DNA from: JADJOY01 sp046331705 [NCBI: bacterium]
GTDB taxonomy: Bacteria > JADJOY01
DNA: 24,403 nucleotides
Direction of reading: 5' to 3'
Assembly (NCBI GenBank): GCA_046331705.1
Contig: JAXLQJ010000083.1
Location: 1 to 24,403 of the forward strand
Shown here piece by piece: positions 7,373 to 14,295 of the stretch. The stretch's first letter is position 1. The number at the start of each line of letters is the position of its first letter. Made by a program: the position numbers and the translations under genes. Below the pieces are notes generated by a model. That model was given only the letters and a program-made list of their open reading frames with translations. It was not told the DNA's origin and searched no databases.

Positions 7373-8359
7373 ATGACTGAGCCCGTGACCGACGAGCCAG
7401 TGGAGCGAGCGGAGATCGCCGCGGCGATCGACCGAGCCATCGACGCCTACGTCGCCGAGCGCCGTCGCAAGCTGCCGGAGTTCGTGGAGCGCTCGTTCTC
7501 GTTCTCGGCGGCGCTCGCGCTTCACCGGCGGACCTTCGGCCGCGACCTCTACAAGTACCCGCTCAACCTCGTGCTCGCGCCACCGGCGGTGGTGGCGCAC
7601 GGCTTGGGTGCGTTGGCCGCTCGCGCGGGAGCGAAGCGCATCGGAGCGCGCTTGCGCGGCGTGCCGCTCGGGATCCCGACGGCGCTCGAGCGCGAGATTC
7701 GCTGGCGCGTCCACACCGAGCTCCTCGAGCTGCCCTATGCCGAGGGGGATCGCGCGTCCGAGCGCGACGCGCTCCTCGATGCGATCCTCGCGCAGCCGGA
7801 GATCACGGAGCGCTGCGAGCGCTACCTCGACGAGATCGGTCGTCACGCGGCGCGCGCCGATCTCCGACCGACGCTCGAACGTAACCTCGCCGAGTACGCG
7901 AAGACGCGGGTCGGCGTCGCCGATCTCGCCGGCAGCGTGATCAGCCTCGGCCTGGGAGCGGCGATCTTCGACAAGGCCACGCCCGGCGCCGTCTCCGCGG
8001 GCGGCGCGGCGGCCGCGGCGATCGCGCAGCAGGTGGCCATCGCGAATTTCGCGCTCGGTCCAGCGCTCGGGTCGATCTACTACGGCATCTTCCCGGCCAC
8101 GGCGTCGGCGGGGTTGCTGGTCGCCACCACCGGCGCGTTGATGGCGGGAGTGGGCGTGCTCACGGCGTTGTCGTGGATCGTGATCGACCCGGTGCTCGCG
8201 CGAACCGGGTTCCACCAGCGGAGGTTGGATCGGTTCCTGACCGCGCTCGCCACCGAGTTGCACGGCGAGCGCGGGAATTACCGCGTTCGCGAGCACTATC
8301 TGGCGCGGGTCTTCGACGTGCTCGACGTGCTCCGCGGCGCGGCGCTCGCGCTGCGCTGA
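7373..8359 (+). CDS. Conserved membrane-associated protein, DUF6635-like
   Basis: 328 residues from the ATG at 7373 (MTEPVTDEPVERAEIAAAI). The N-terminal third is charged and helical with YVAERRRKLPEFVERSFSF and LHRRTFGRDLYKYPLNLVLAPP, which I recall as the pattern of DUF6635-type proteins. The middle is mostly polar helices (RWRVHTELLELPY). The last third has two or three hydrophobic stretches (SVISLGLGAAIF, IANFALGPALGSIYYGIFPATASAG, LLVATTGALMAGVGVLTALSWIVI). Function is unknown. It stands alone, divergent from the phosphatase and convergent with the PilZ gene, 34 bases from it. A CATCTT hexamer lies six bases before the ATG and there is no ribosome site, so it may also be leaderless, though that signal is weaker. 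Confidence 0.75.
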   Translation: MTEPVTDEPVERAEIAAAIDRAIDAYVAERRRKLPEFVERSFSFSAALALHRRTFGRDLYKYPLNLVLAPPAVVAHGLGALAARAGAKRIGARLRGVPLGIPTALEREIRWRVHTELLELPYAEGDRASERDALLDAILAQPEITERCERYLDEIGRHAARADLRPTLERNLAEYAKTRVGVADLAGSVISLGLGAAIFDKATPGAVSAGGAAAAAIAQQVAIANFALGPALGSIYYGIFPATASAGLLVATTGALMAGVGVLTALSWIVIDPVLARTGFHQRRLDRFLTALATELHGERGNYRVREHYLARVFDVLDVLRGAALALR

Positions 8360-8393
8360 CCGCGCTCGTCGCGACGCCGGGGTGCTCGCACGC

Positions 8394-8810
8394 TCAGTCG
8401 GTCTTGGGGCCTTCGAGGAACGCGCGCAGCCGCGTCTGGCTCTCGGCGTCGAGGTACGAGAACACCACGCCGATGGTGAAGCGCCGCCGCGCGCCCGCCG
8501 CCGACCGCCGCACCCACACGACGCGTCCGGTCGCGGCGATGGCACCCTTCGCGCCGTCGAGCGCGAGCTCGATGTCGAGGCGCGTGAGCGGCTCGGGCTC
8601 CATCGGCGGAAGCAGCGAGATGCCGTCGGTCTCGAGCTGATCGGTCGTGAGCATCGCGCCGAGCAGCGAGACGTTCATCGCTTCGGCGTCGACGTGCGCG
8701 GTGGCGCGGCCATCGTCGTGCACCAGCCGGTAGACGGCGGGCACGCACAGCGGCGCGCGAACCGCACGCCGTTGCTCGGCACCGCTCGAGGTCGCGCGCG
8801 ATCCGCCCAT
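8394..8810 (-). CDS. Single-domain PilZ protein (c-di-GMP receptor candidate)
   Basis: 138 residues, essentially one PilZ domain. The c-di-GMP binding signatures are present: RRAVR (Arg14...Arg18, the RxxxR motif) and NVSLLG (Asn46, Ser48, Gly51, the [D/N]xSxxG motif). The beta-barrel continues with TRLDIELAL, AATGRVVWVRR and FTIGVVFSYLD, ending in a short helix. It is therefore expected to bind cyclic di-GMP and act through a partner. GGAGG lies eight bases from the ATG and supports the start. It sits 28 bases after the SDR gene on the same strand, so it is probably the third gene of the EXPERA-SDR operon; a TAGGAT hexamer overlapping the SDR stop could give a separate promoter. Confidence 0.9.
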   Translation of the reverse strand: MGGSRATSSGAEQRRAVRAPLCVPAVYRLVHDDGRATAHVDAEAMNVSLLGAMLTTDQLETDGISLLPPMEPEPLTRLDIELALDGAKGAIAATGRVVWVRRSAAGARRRFTIGVVFSYLDAESQTRLRAFLEGPKTD

Positions 8811-8838
8811 GGGGACCTCCGTTCGCTGGTGTCGGATC

Positions 8839-9651
8839 CTACGCTCGTGGCGCCAAGAGCTCCAACGTCGCCTTCGCCATGATGCGCACCGCGCGCGGCC
8901 GCGGCAGCAGCCGCGTCATGAGGAACGCCGCCGCCTTGTTGGCCAAGCCGGGGATCACGGAGGGGCGATGGCCGAGCGCCGCGAGCGCGGTGCGCACCAC
9001 GTCCTCGGGCTCGCCGACCGGCGCCGCCGTGCTTCGCCCCGCGGTGTTCGAGAGGTAGCCGGGCGTGCGGGTGGCGCCCGCGAGACAGCTCAGCACGTCG
9101 ACGCCGCGAGGGCCGAGCTCGCCCCACAGGCTCTCGCCCAGGATCAGGTTCCACGCCTTGGTGGCTGCGTAGTTGCCGATGTAGGGCGTGCCCTGGATGC
9201 CGCTCAGCGACGTCATCAGGATCAGCCCGCCATGGCCGCGCGCGAGCATCTTCGGCACCAGCGCGTCGATCAGCACCAGCGGTCCGCGGCAATTGAGATC
9301 GAGCTCGTTGAGCCGGCTCTCGAGCGGATGATCGAAGTAATGACCGATGAGCGAGAGCGCCGCGTTGTAGACGAGCATCCCGATCTCGAGCTCGGCGCCG
9401 ATTCGTCCCAGCTCGCGCACCGCATCGGCGTTGGCGAGGTCGACCGAGAGGGCACGCACCTCGGTGCCGTGTCGCGAGCGCAGCTCGTTGGCGAAGGCTT
9501 CGAGCGGCTCGAGCCGGCGCGCGGCGAGCACCAGGTGGAGGCCGCGGCGCGCCAGCTCGCGCGCGAACTCGGCGCCGATTCCCTCGGACGCGCCGGCGAC
9601 GAGCGCCCAAGGGCCGTACTTGGCGCGAAACGCTTCGCTGCTCTCGCTCAC
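8839..9651 (-). CDS. Short-chain dehydrogenase/reductase (SDR)
   Basis: NAD(P)-dependent oxidoreductase of the classical SDR fold, 270 residues. The cofactor loop is GASEGIG (20-26), NAA follows beta-4 (Asn96), and the catalytic set is Asn120, Ser148, Tyr161 and Lys165 (YAATK). Arg45/Arg46 after beta-2 (LAARR) suggest NADPH preference. Substrate is unknown; the C-terminal hydrophobic portion (IPGLANKAAAFLMTRLLPRPRAVRIM) resembles SDRs acting on lipids, including the 17-beta-hydroxysteroid/3-ketoacyl branch. The start is a GTG that overlaps the stop of the EXPERA gene by four bases (GTGA), which fixes both ends and implies translational coupling. The stop is 28 bases before the PilZ gene. Confidence 0.93.
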   Translation of the reverse strand: MSESSEAFRAKYGPWALVAGASEGIGAEFARELARRGLHLVLAARRLEPLEAFANELRSRHGTEVRALSVDLANADAVRELGRIGAELEIGMLVYNAALSLIGHYFDHPLESRLNELDLNCRGPLVLIDALVPKMLARGHGGLILMTSLSGIQGTPYIGNYAATKAWNLILGESLWGELGPRGVDVLSCLAGATRTPGYLSNTAGRSTAAPVGEPEDVVRTALAALGHRPSVIPGLANKAAAFLMTRLLPRPRAVRIMAKATLELLAPRA

Positions 9652-10283
9652 GGCGTTGCCGCGGATGCCGGCGAGCCACCGCCCGGAGCGCTCGCTGCTG
9701 GCGCGGAAGCGGCAGGCGCGGGCGTGGCGGGTGCGGCGGGTGCGGCGGGTGCGACGGCGAGCGGCGAGACCGGACGCGTGAACGGGTGCGGTCGTAGGTT
9801 GCGAAGCAGGATCAGCACCGGAAAGACCGCCCACGGCAGGTTCGCCATGGTCATCACGAACAGGTTCTTGGTCGGCCACTGCCCCCAATACTCCTCGGAC
9901 ATGATGCAGCAGATGATCACGATCAAGAAGCTGCCGTAGATGATGCTGGGGATGCGGATCCACTCGCGTCCGCGGGCGTAGGCGTAGATGGCGAACGCGT
10001 AGAACGGCCCGAAGTAGAGCGCGTCCACCCAGATCGTGACCTTCCAGAAGGGCGGGCGGGCGAGCAGCAGCGGATCGAACTTCTCGCCCCACCAATGCAC
10101 CATGTTCACCGCCCACGCGGGCGGCCAGGGCGGATAGATCTTGTTCGCCAGGAACGCCTGGTAATCGGGGATCGCGATCTGCTCGAAATCCACGAAGTAC
10201 ACGATGAACGGCAGATTGATGAGGAAGAAGACCAGGAACGCGATGTCCAGACGACGTTCGCGCAGCGGGATGACTTCTCGCAT
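9648..10283 (-). CDS. EXPERA-domain membrane protein, TMEM97/EBP-like
   Basis: 211 residues with four transmembrane helices (about 12-31, 82-103, 112-128, 142-161) and an Ala/Pro-rich tail (176-211). The sequence follows the EXPERA family (emopamil-binding protein sterol isomerase, TM6SF, TMEM97/sigma-2 receptor): LPFIVYFVDFEQ, KFDPLLLARPPFWKVTIWVD, YAYARGREWIRIPSIIY. Compared with human TMEM97 recalled from memory, Asp32 and Asp70 match Asp29 and Asp56, and Asp87 replaces Glu73 with spacing preserved. Start ATG at 10283 is chosen because GGAG lies eight bases upstream and the first helix follows directly. Bacterial members exist but roles are undefined; a sterol or lipid isomerase or binding function is inference. 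It is the first gene of the operon with the SDR. Confidence 0.82.
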   Translation of the reverse strand: MREVIPLRERRLDIAFLVFFLINLPFIVYFVDFEQIAIPDYQAFLANKIYPPWPPAWAVNMVHWWGEKFDPLLLARPPFWKVTIWVDALYFGPFYAFAIYAYARGREWIRIPSIIYGSFLIVIICCIMSEEYWGQWPTKNLFVMTMANLPWAVFPVLILLRNLRPHPFTRPVSPLAVAPAAPAAPATPAPAASAPAASAPGGGSPASAATP

Positions 10284-10480
10284 GGGGCCGGCTCCGTGAC
10301 GGTGAACGAGGAAGAGGCGGAGTTCCCTACCGCACCCCGGCCCCCGAGCACAAGCATCATCGGGTGGCGGGGTGGCGGCGTCGAACGCTCGTGGCACGTC
10401 GATCAGCGGATCGAGTCGAACGGATGCTGGATCGACACGGCTCGCCCGCGAGGCGAGAGTGCATGCGTGGAGGTCTCGTC

Positions 10481-11002
10481 ATGAGCGGCGCTCACGTGCA
10501 CCTGCTGGTCAATCACATCCCGATCGTCGGCGCGATCCTGACCGTGCCGATCCTCCTGATCGCGCTCGTCGCCCGCGCTCAACGCGGGCTCGCGGTCGCG
10601 GCGGCCGTGCTGCTGACGTTCGGCGCGCTGGGCGCCGGCGCCGCGCTCTATTCCGGCGAAGGCGCGGAGAAAGCCGTCGAGCATCTCGCGGGAGTCCGCC
10701 AGGGCGACATCGAGATCCACGAGGAGCGCGCCGAGGTCGCCGCGGGGCTGGCCTTGGTGGCGGCGCTCGCGGCGATCGGGCTCGCGCTGGTCGAGCTGGA
10801 ACGCGCCGCGCCCGCGCCGCGCGCATTCGTTGCCGCGGTCCTGGCGCTCTCGCTCGCGAATGCTGGCGTGATGGCGTGGACGGGTGCCTCGGGCGGCGTG
10901 ATCCGTCACACCGAGATTCGCAGCGGCGCGGACGCGGCGGGGCAAACGCCCGCTGCCGAGCGGGCGCGCGCCGAGCGCGAAGAGGAACGCGAACACGACT
11001 GA
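10481..11002 (+). CDS. Four-helix membrane protein, DUF2231-like
   Basis: 173 residues. GGAGG seven bases before the ATG fixes the start. Four hydrophobic segments are visible: IPIVGAILTVPILLIALVA, GLAVAAAVLLTFGALGAGAALY, AEVAAGLALVAALAAIGLALV and FVAAVLALSLANAGVMAWTG. Conserved-looking polar residues are HVHLLVNHIPI near the N-terminus, SGEGAEKAVEHLAGV and IEIHEERAE between helices 2 and 3, and a final charged tail. From memory, similar short proteins with LLNHFP, TG..AE and IE.HE motifs occur in myxobacteria and acidobacteria, often near respiratory or cytochrome genes; these His residues could bind haem or metal. No function is assigned. It diverges from the EXPERA gene, with 197 bases between them, and converges with the large PilZ gene. 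Confidence 0.75.
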   Translation: MSGAHVHLLVNHIPIVGAILTVPILLIALVARAQRGLAVAAAVLLTFGALGAGAALYSGEGAEKAVEHLAGVRQGDIEIHEERAEVAAGLALVAALAAIGLALVELERAAPAPRAFVAAVLALSLANAGVMAWTGASGGVIRHTEIRSGADAAGQTPAAERARAEREEEREHD

Positions 11003-11021
11003 TCGTGTTCGAATCGCGTTC
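10985..11021 (+). terminator. Long hairpin enclosing the stop codon of the four-helix protein gene
   Basis: A perfect 9-base stem, CGAACACGA (10990-10998) with TCGTGTTCG (11003-11011), encloses a four-base loop CTGA that contains the last two bases... of the stop codon region (TGA at 11000-11002). An alternative longer form pairs AACACGA with TCGTGTT and then, across a five-base bulge (11010-11014), GAACGCG (10985-10991) with CGCGTTC (11015-11021), giving 14 pairs. It lies in the 60-base gap between two convergent genes and has no T-tract, so it may be a terminator or an mRNA 3' stabiliser. Confidence 0.4.
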
Positions 11022-11062
11022 GCGAGGGTGGCGGCCGCGAGCTCGGCCTGGAAAGCGCGGGC

Positions 11063-12715
11063 TCAGCTCGAGGGCTCGTCCGCGCGCTGCTGTGCGGTCA
11101 GCCACGCGCGCCCTTCGCGAAGCACCTCGTGGAGCGCCGGATCGCGCTCACGGGCGAACGGCGCGTCGCCGAGCAGGATCTGCCTGGCGATCTGCTCGCA
11201 GGTGTCGATCCATCCGTCCGCGCGCGTTCGCGCACGGTCCCGCTCGCGCTCGTAGGATTCGCGATCGGGATGCCGCTTGCCCGGGCCCCACGGGGCGTCG
11301 GGACCGTCGGATGCGGTCGTGTCTTGCGCCACGAGCGCGTCGCGACGCCGTAGCGTCGCGAGGCCGAGCTCGAGCGCCGCGTGTGACGCGTAGCGCGCCG
11401 ACTCGGCGCCGAGCGCCGCGCTCGCTGCGCTCAAGCGATCGTCGAGCCGCATCGCGTTGCGGGCGCCGAGCGCGCCGAGCGCTTCGCGGGCGGTCGGCAA
11501 GTAGCGAACGTACGTTTCCGGTGGACGCGAGCGCGTGACGAACGCCACCAGTGCCGCGACGAGCAGCACCGCGATCGCCGCGGGCATGGTCGCGGATCGG
11601 GAGCGCCATCGAGCGCGCGCCGCCGGGCGCGCGGGCGATGCCGCCGGGGCCGCGGGCGCCGGCGTTCCGGTGCGCGGCGTCGCGGGCGTTGCGTCGGCCG
11701 CCCCGCCGCGCAGATACGCATCGGTGCGCGGCTCCGTCACCCCCGCGCTGCCGGGATCGAGCAGCGGCAGACCCTGCAGGTTGTAGCGGAGGACCTCGAG
11801 GAACTCGCGGGCTTCCTCGAACGCGATCAGCACCTCGTGCCAGTGTCCGATGGCCTCCGATTCCGCGCCGCTCGTGGTGCCGCCGTCGTCCAAGGACGGA
11901 TTCGCATCCACCGCGATCTCGTGCGCGGGCACGCTGGCGAGCGCCTCGCGAGCCGCGTTCAGCACGCGGCCCGCCGCTCCGAGCGCGGCGGCTTGCTCAC
12001 GGCTCACGTCGATCAGGCGCCATTCCACGGCATCCAGGATCTCGATCGCCCACATCTGCGCCGCGAGCGCTCGTTGCACCGCCTCGCGCCCCAACCACGC
12101 GCGGCGCAGGCCCATGCTCGGCGCCAGCGGCTTTCCCGCGAAATGGAACGCGACGCGTCCGTCGGGCCCGGCCGCGATGTCCTCGGGAGTGGCCGCGAGC
12201 CAGCGCAGCAGCCGGTCGAGCGTCGGCTCGGGACGGCTGGCCGAGGCTTCGATCTCGGCGGTCTCGGGGTCGAGGCTCCACCACGCGATCGCGTGCCAGC
12301 CGGGATCGATCGTGGGCACTTCCACCGGCCACGCGATGGTCCCGAGCCCGTCGGTCGGAACCAGCGCGGGCTCGCGGTCGAGCAGCCGTTCGATCCGGTC
12401 GCGCAGCGCATCCGACGCATCGGTGAACTGCAGCCCGAAGCCGCTCACCGCGCCGGCGATGCCGCGCCGATTGTGATAGAGCACCGTCGCCTGGACGCGC
12501 AGCGGCTCGCGGCCCTCGTCGGGCAGCGGCGCGACGATCCGGATCGTCGCGCGGATCGGCACCAGGTGCGCGGTCTCGAGGAACATCCCCTCCGCGCTCA
12601 GCGAGCGCACCACCGCGCGGTGGATGGTGCGTGCATCGCCGGTGAAGCGCGCGGGGAGCGAAACATCGCGCCGGCGATTCCTACGCCGTTCGCGACCGGG
12701 ATCGGAAGAGGTCAT
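11063..12715 (-). CDS. Large PilZ-domain protein with one membrane segment and a C-terminal domain
   Basis: 550 residues. A PilZ domain covers about 10-112: Arg-rich start (RRRNRRRDVSLPARF, RxxxR present), VRSLSAEGMFLET, VQATVLYHNRR and GFGLQFTDASDALRDRI. The second motif reads SLSAEG, so the usual Asp/Asn is Ser and c-di-GMP binding may be weakened. Residues 120-330 form an unrecognised domain (WHAIAWWSLDPETAEIEASAS, HFAGKPLAPSMGLRRAWLGREAVQRAL). An Ala/Pro linker and a single helix (377-394) follow a basic stretch, predicting an N-inside orientation. The last 156 residues are helical and charged, probably periplasmic. No signal peptide. I know no characterised protein with this order. Lone gene, 125 bases downstream of nadA on the same strand, with its own candidate promoter in between. 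Confidence 0.85.
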   Translation of the reverse strand: MTSSDPGRERRRNRRRDVSLPARFTGDARTIHRAVVRSLSAEGMFLETAHLVPIRATIRIVAPLPDEGREPLRVQATVLYHNRRGIAGAVSGFGLQFTDASDALRDRIERLLDREPALVPTDGLGTIAWPVEVPTIDPGWHAIAWWSLDPETAEIEASASRPEPTLDRLLRWLAATPEDIAAGPDGRVAFHFAGKPLAPSMGLRRAWLGREAVQRALAAQMWAIEILDAVEWRLIDVSREQAAALGAAGRVLNAAREALASVPAHEIAVDANPSLDDGGTTSGAESEAIGHWHEVLIAFEEAREFLEVLRYNLQGLPLLDPGSAGVTEPRTDAYLRGGAADATPATPRTGTPAPAAPAASPARPAARARWRSRSATMPAAIAVLLVAALVAFVTRSRPPETYVRYLPTAREALGALGARNAMRLDDRLSAASAALGAESARYASHAALELGLATLRRRDALVAQDTTASDGPDAPWGPGKRHPDRESYERERDRARTRADGWIDTCEQIARQILLGDAPFARERDPALHEVLREGRAWLTAQQRADEPSS

Positions 12716-12754
12716 CGCAATGTCGGCGGCTCATCCGAGGGGGCGGGGACTCGC

Positions 12755-12770
12755 CGGGCGCTGGCGCCCG
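12755..12770. other. GC-rich hairpin between nadA and the large PilZ gene
   Basis: CGGGCG and CGCCCG pair around CTGG, a six-base perfect stem. It falls just downstream of the candidate -10 at 12772-12777, near the predicted transcription start of the PilZ gene, and 3' of nadA. No T-tract follows on the minus strand, so it may be a weak nadA terminator, a 5' mRNA structure, or only GC-rich chance. Confidence 0.25.
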
Positions 12771-12771
12771 C

Positions 12772-12800
12772 ATTGTCGGGAAGATCGGAGGTCGAGACAA
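12772..12800 (-). promoter_or_regulatory. Candidate sigma70-type promoter for the large PilZ gene
   Basis: On the minus strand TTGTCT (12795-12800, four of six) and GACAAT (12772-12777, four of six) are separated by exactly 17 bases. This is in the only relatively AT-containing stretch of the 125-base nadA-PilZ gap. The transcript would begin about 50 bases before the ATG at 12715. Confidence 0.35.
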
Positions 12801-12840
12801 GAACTTTAGCGACGATCGGCGCGCGTTCGCGCCGCCGCCG

Positions 12841-14193
12841 TCACCGGGCGGCGAATTCCGTCACGTCGATCATTCGCGTGAGCGCCGCGCGCGCGTGGCG
12901 CACGATGTCGGCGCGATCGTCGTCGTCGAGGCGCTCGCGCCAACCGGTGCGCTCGTTCACCACGTCGCCCGCGAGCACGCGATTGAGATCGGGCGGCGAG
13001 CCCTTGCGCAACAGGTCGAGCATCGCCACCAGGTGCGGCGGATCGTTGCGGCTCATGGTCGCGCAGCCGCAGCCGGTGGTGCCGCGATCCACCTCGGGAA
13101 CGTCGGCGAGATTCACGACCTCGACGCCGCGCAGCCGCGCTTGCTCGCGAGCGTTGCGCACGAAATGCGCCTCGGTCCCCACCGCGAGCTTGGCCCCCGC
13201 GCCCGCGTTCATCACCTCGCTCCAGAGGTAGTTGGTGGAGCCGTTGCCATCGGCGGCGGCGACGACCTCGCGCGTGCACTCGGGATGGACGAGGACGCGG
13301 TAGCCGCGGCTTCGCCAGTACTCGATCTGCCGGGTCGAGAACACCGTGTGCACGCCGCAGAACGAGCCCCACGAGATCATCTCGGCGCGATCGAGGCGCG
13401 CCTCGTCCGCGCCCGTGGGCACGTAGTGCATGCCGTCGAGGCCGCCGGGCCAGTGGAAGATGCGCTCCGGATCGATGCCCACTTGGTGGGCGACGTTGTC
13501 GCCCAGGTGCCGGTCGGGAAGGAAGAAGATCCGCTTGCCCGCCTTGCGTGCCCAGCGCACGATCTTCTCGGCGTTCGAGCTGGTGCAGCAGGCGCCGCCG
13601 GTGCGACCTGCGAGCGCCTTCAAGCGCCCCGAGGTGTTCATGTAGGCGATGCCGAGCAGGTCGTCGCCGAAACGTTCCACCAGGTAGTCGAAGGCCGGCA
13701 GCACCATGTGCTCCTTGGCCAGCATCTCCATCGTGCAGCCCGCCTTCGGGTTGGTGATGTAGACCGCCTGATCGGGCGCCGCGAGGATGGCGATCGCCTC
13801 CGCCATGAAGTGCACCGCCGACTCCACGAAGATCTGGGTGCCGGGGTGGAGCACCGCCTGGCGCGCGAGCAAGTAGCTGTCGGCGACGCTGCCGCCGTAA
13901 CGCTCGACCAGCTTCACGATCTCGCCGCCCATGTAGAAGTGCGCGAGCAGCATCAACTTCGGGCCGAAATGGTCGAGCGCGGGCCGGATGTACGAGTCCA
14001 TCCAGGGCAGCACGACGTCGGGCGCGCGGCTCGGAAGCGCCAGGTATTCCTCGGCGTAGGGCTTGAACTCCGCTTGGTACCAGTCGAGCGGAAGATCCAT
14101 CTGGCAGATCGGCATCCCAGGCTCGAGCACGATGCCGCTCGAGCGGATCGAACGATCTTCGGTGACGTGCCGGGCTGCGGCGGACTGCGCCAC
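12841..14193 (-). CDS. nadA: Quinolinate synthase (NadA)
   Basis: Condenses iminoaspartate with dihydroxyacetone phosphate to quinolinate in de novo NAD synthesis, using a [4Fe-4S] cluster. 450 residues from a GTG at 14193; GAGGAGGA seven bases upstream decides this start over in-frame codons further up. Three homologous domains are visible. Candidate cluster ligands are Cys153 (NPKAGCTME), Cys202 or Cys203 (GACCTSSNAEK) and Cys375 or Cys377 (TTGCGCATM); HPEC (303-306) and YMNTSGRLKA (184-193) are standard family motifs. The length exceeds the compact 300-350-residue enzymes (E. coli 347, Pyrococcus about 300) through an N-terminal extension of roughly 75 residues and inserts. nadB and nadC are not in the window. 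It follows the DUF4253 gene on the same strand by 102 bases, with hairpins between. Confidence 0.95.
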   Translation of the reverse strand: MAQSAAARHVTEDRSIRSSGIVLEPGMPICQMDLPLDWYQAEFKPYAEEYLALPSRAPDVVLPWMDSYIRPALDHFGPKLMLLAHFYMGGEIVKLVERYGGSVADSYLLARQAVLHPGTQIFVESAVHFMAEAIAILAAPDQAVYITNPKAGCTMEMLAKEHMVLPAFDYLVERFGDDLLGIAYMNTSGRLKALAGRTGGACCTSSNAEKIVRWARKAGKRIFFLPDRHLGDNVAHQVGIDPERIFHWPGGLDGMHYVPTGADEARLDRAEMISWGSFCGVHTVFSTRQIEYWRSRGYRVLVHPECTREVVAAADGNGSTNYLWSEVMNAGAGAKLAVGTEAHFVRNAREQARLRGVEVVNLADVPEVDRGTTGCGCATMSRNDPPHLVAMLDLLRKGSPPDLNRVLAGDVVNERTGWRERLDDDDRADIVRHARAALTRMIDVTEFAAR

Positions 14194-14200
14194 GGGCGAT

Positions 14201-14208
14201 TCCTCCTC
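14201..14208 (-). promoter_or_regulatory. Strong ribosome-binding site for nadA
   Basis: GAGGAGGA on the minus strand, seven bases before the GTG at 14193. It is among the best Shine-Dalgarno sequences in the window and decides the start. Confidence 0.8.
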
Positions 14209-14252
14209 GGTTGAGCTCGGAGTGTGTCCGAGCGCCGAGGATGCTGTCGCGG

Positions 14253-14295
14253 GGGGCGCCGCCCCGTGCGCCCGCCCGGCCACGGTGCCCGTGGC
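14253..14295 (-). terminator. Two hairpins between the DUF4253 gene and nadA
   Basis: Immediately after the DUF4253 stop, GCCACGG (14279-14285) pairs perfectly with CCGTGGC (14289-14295) around a three-base loop. A second stem, GGGGC (14253-14257) with GCCCC (14261-14265), lies 13 bases further along. Neither has a T-tract. The first abuts the stop codon, a usual place for a terminator in GC-rich genomes. Confidence 0.4.

Noticed and set aside
9652-10116. Upstream extension of the SDR frame through the EXPERA gene
   Set aside because: The Rossmann motif starts at residue 15-26 after the GTG at 9651, and the extension runs in the wrong frame of the membrane protein.
12895-14214. A 439-codon plus-strand frame
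   Set aside because: Antisense to nadA, His/Arg-rich with no recognisable motif.
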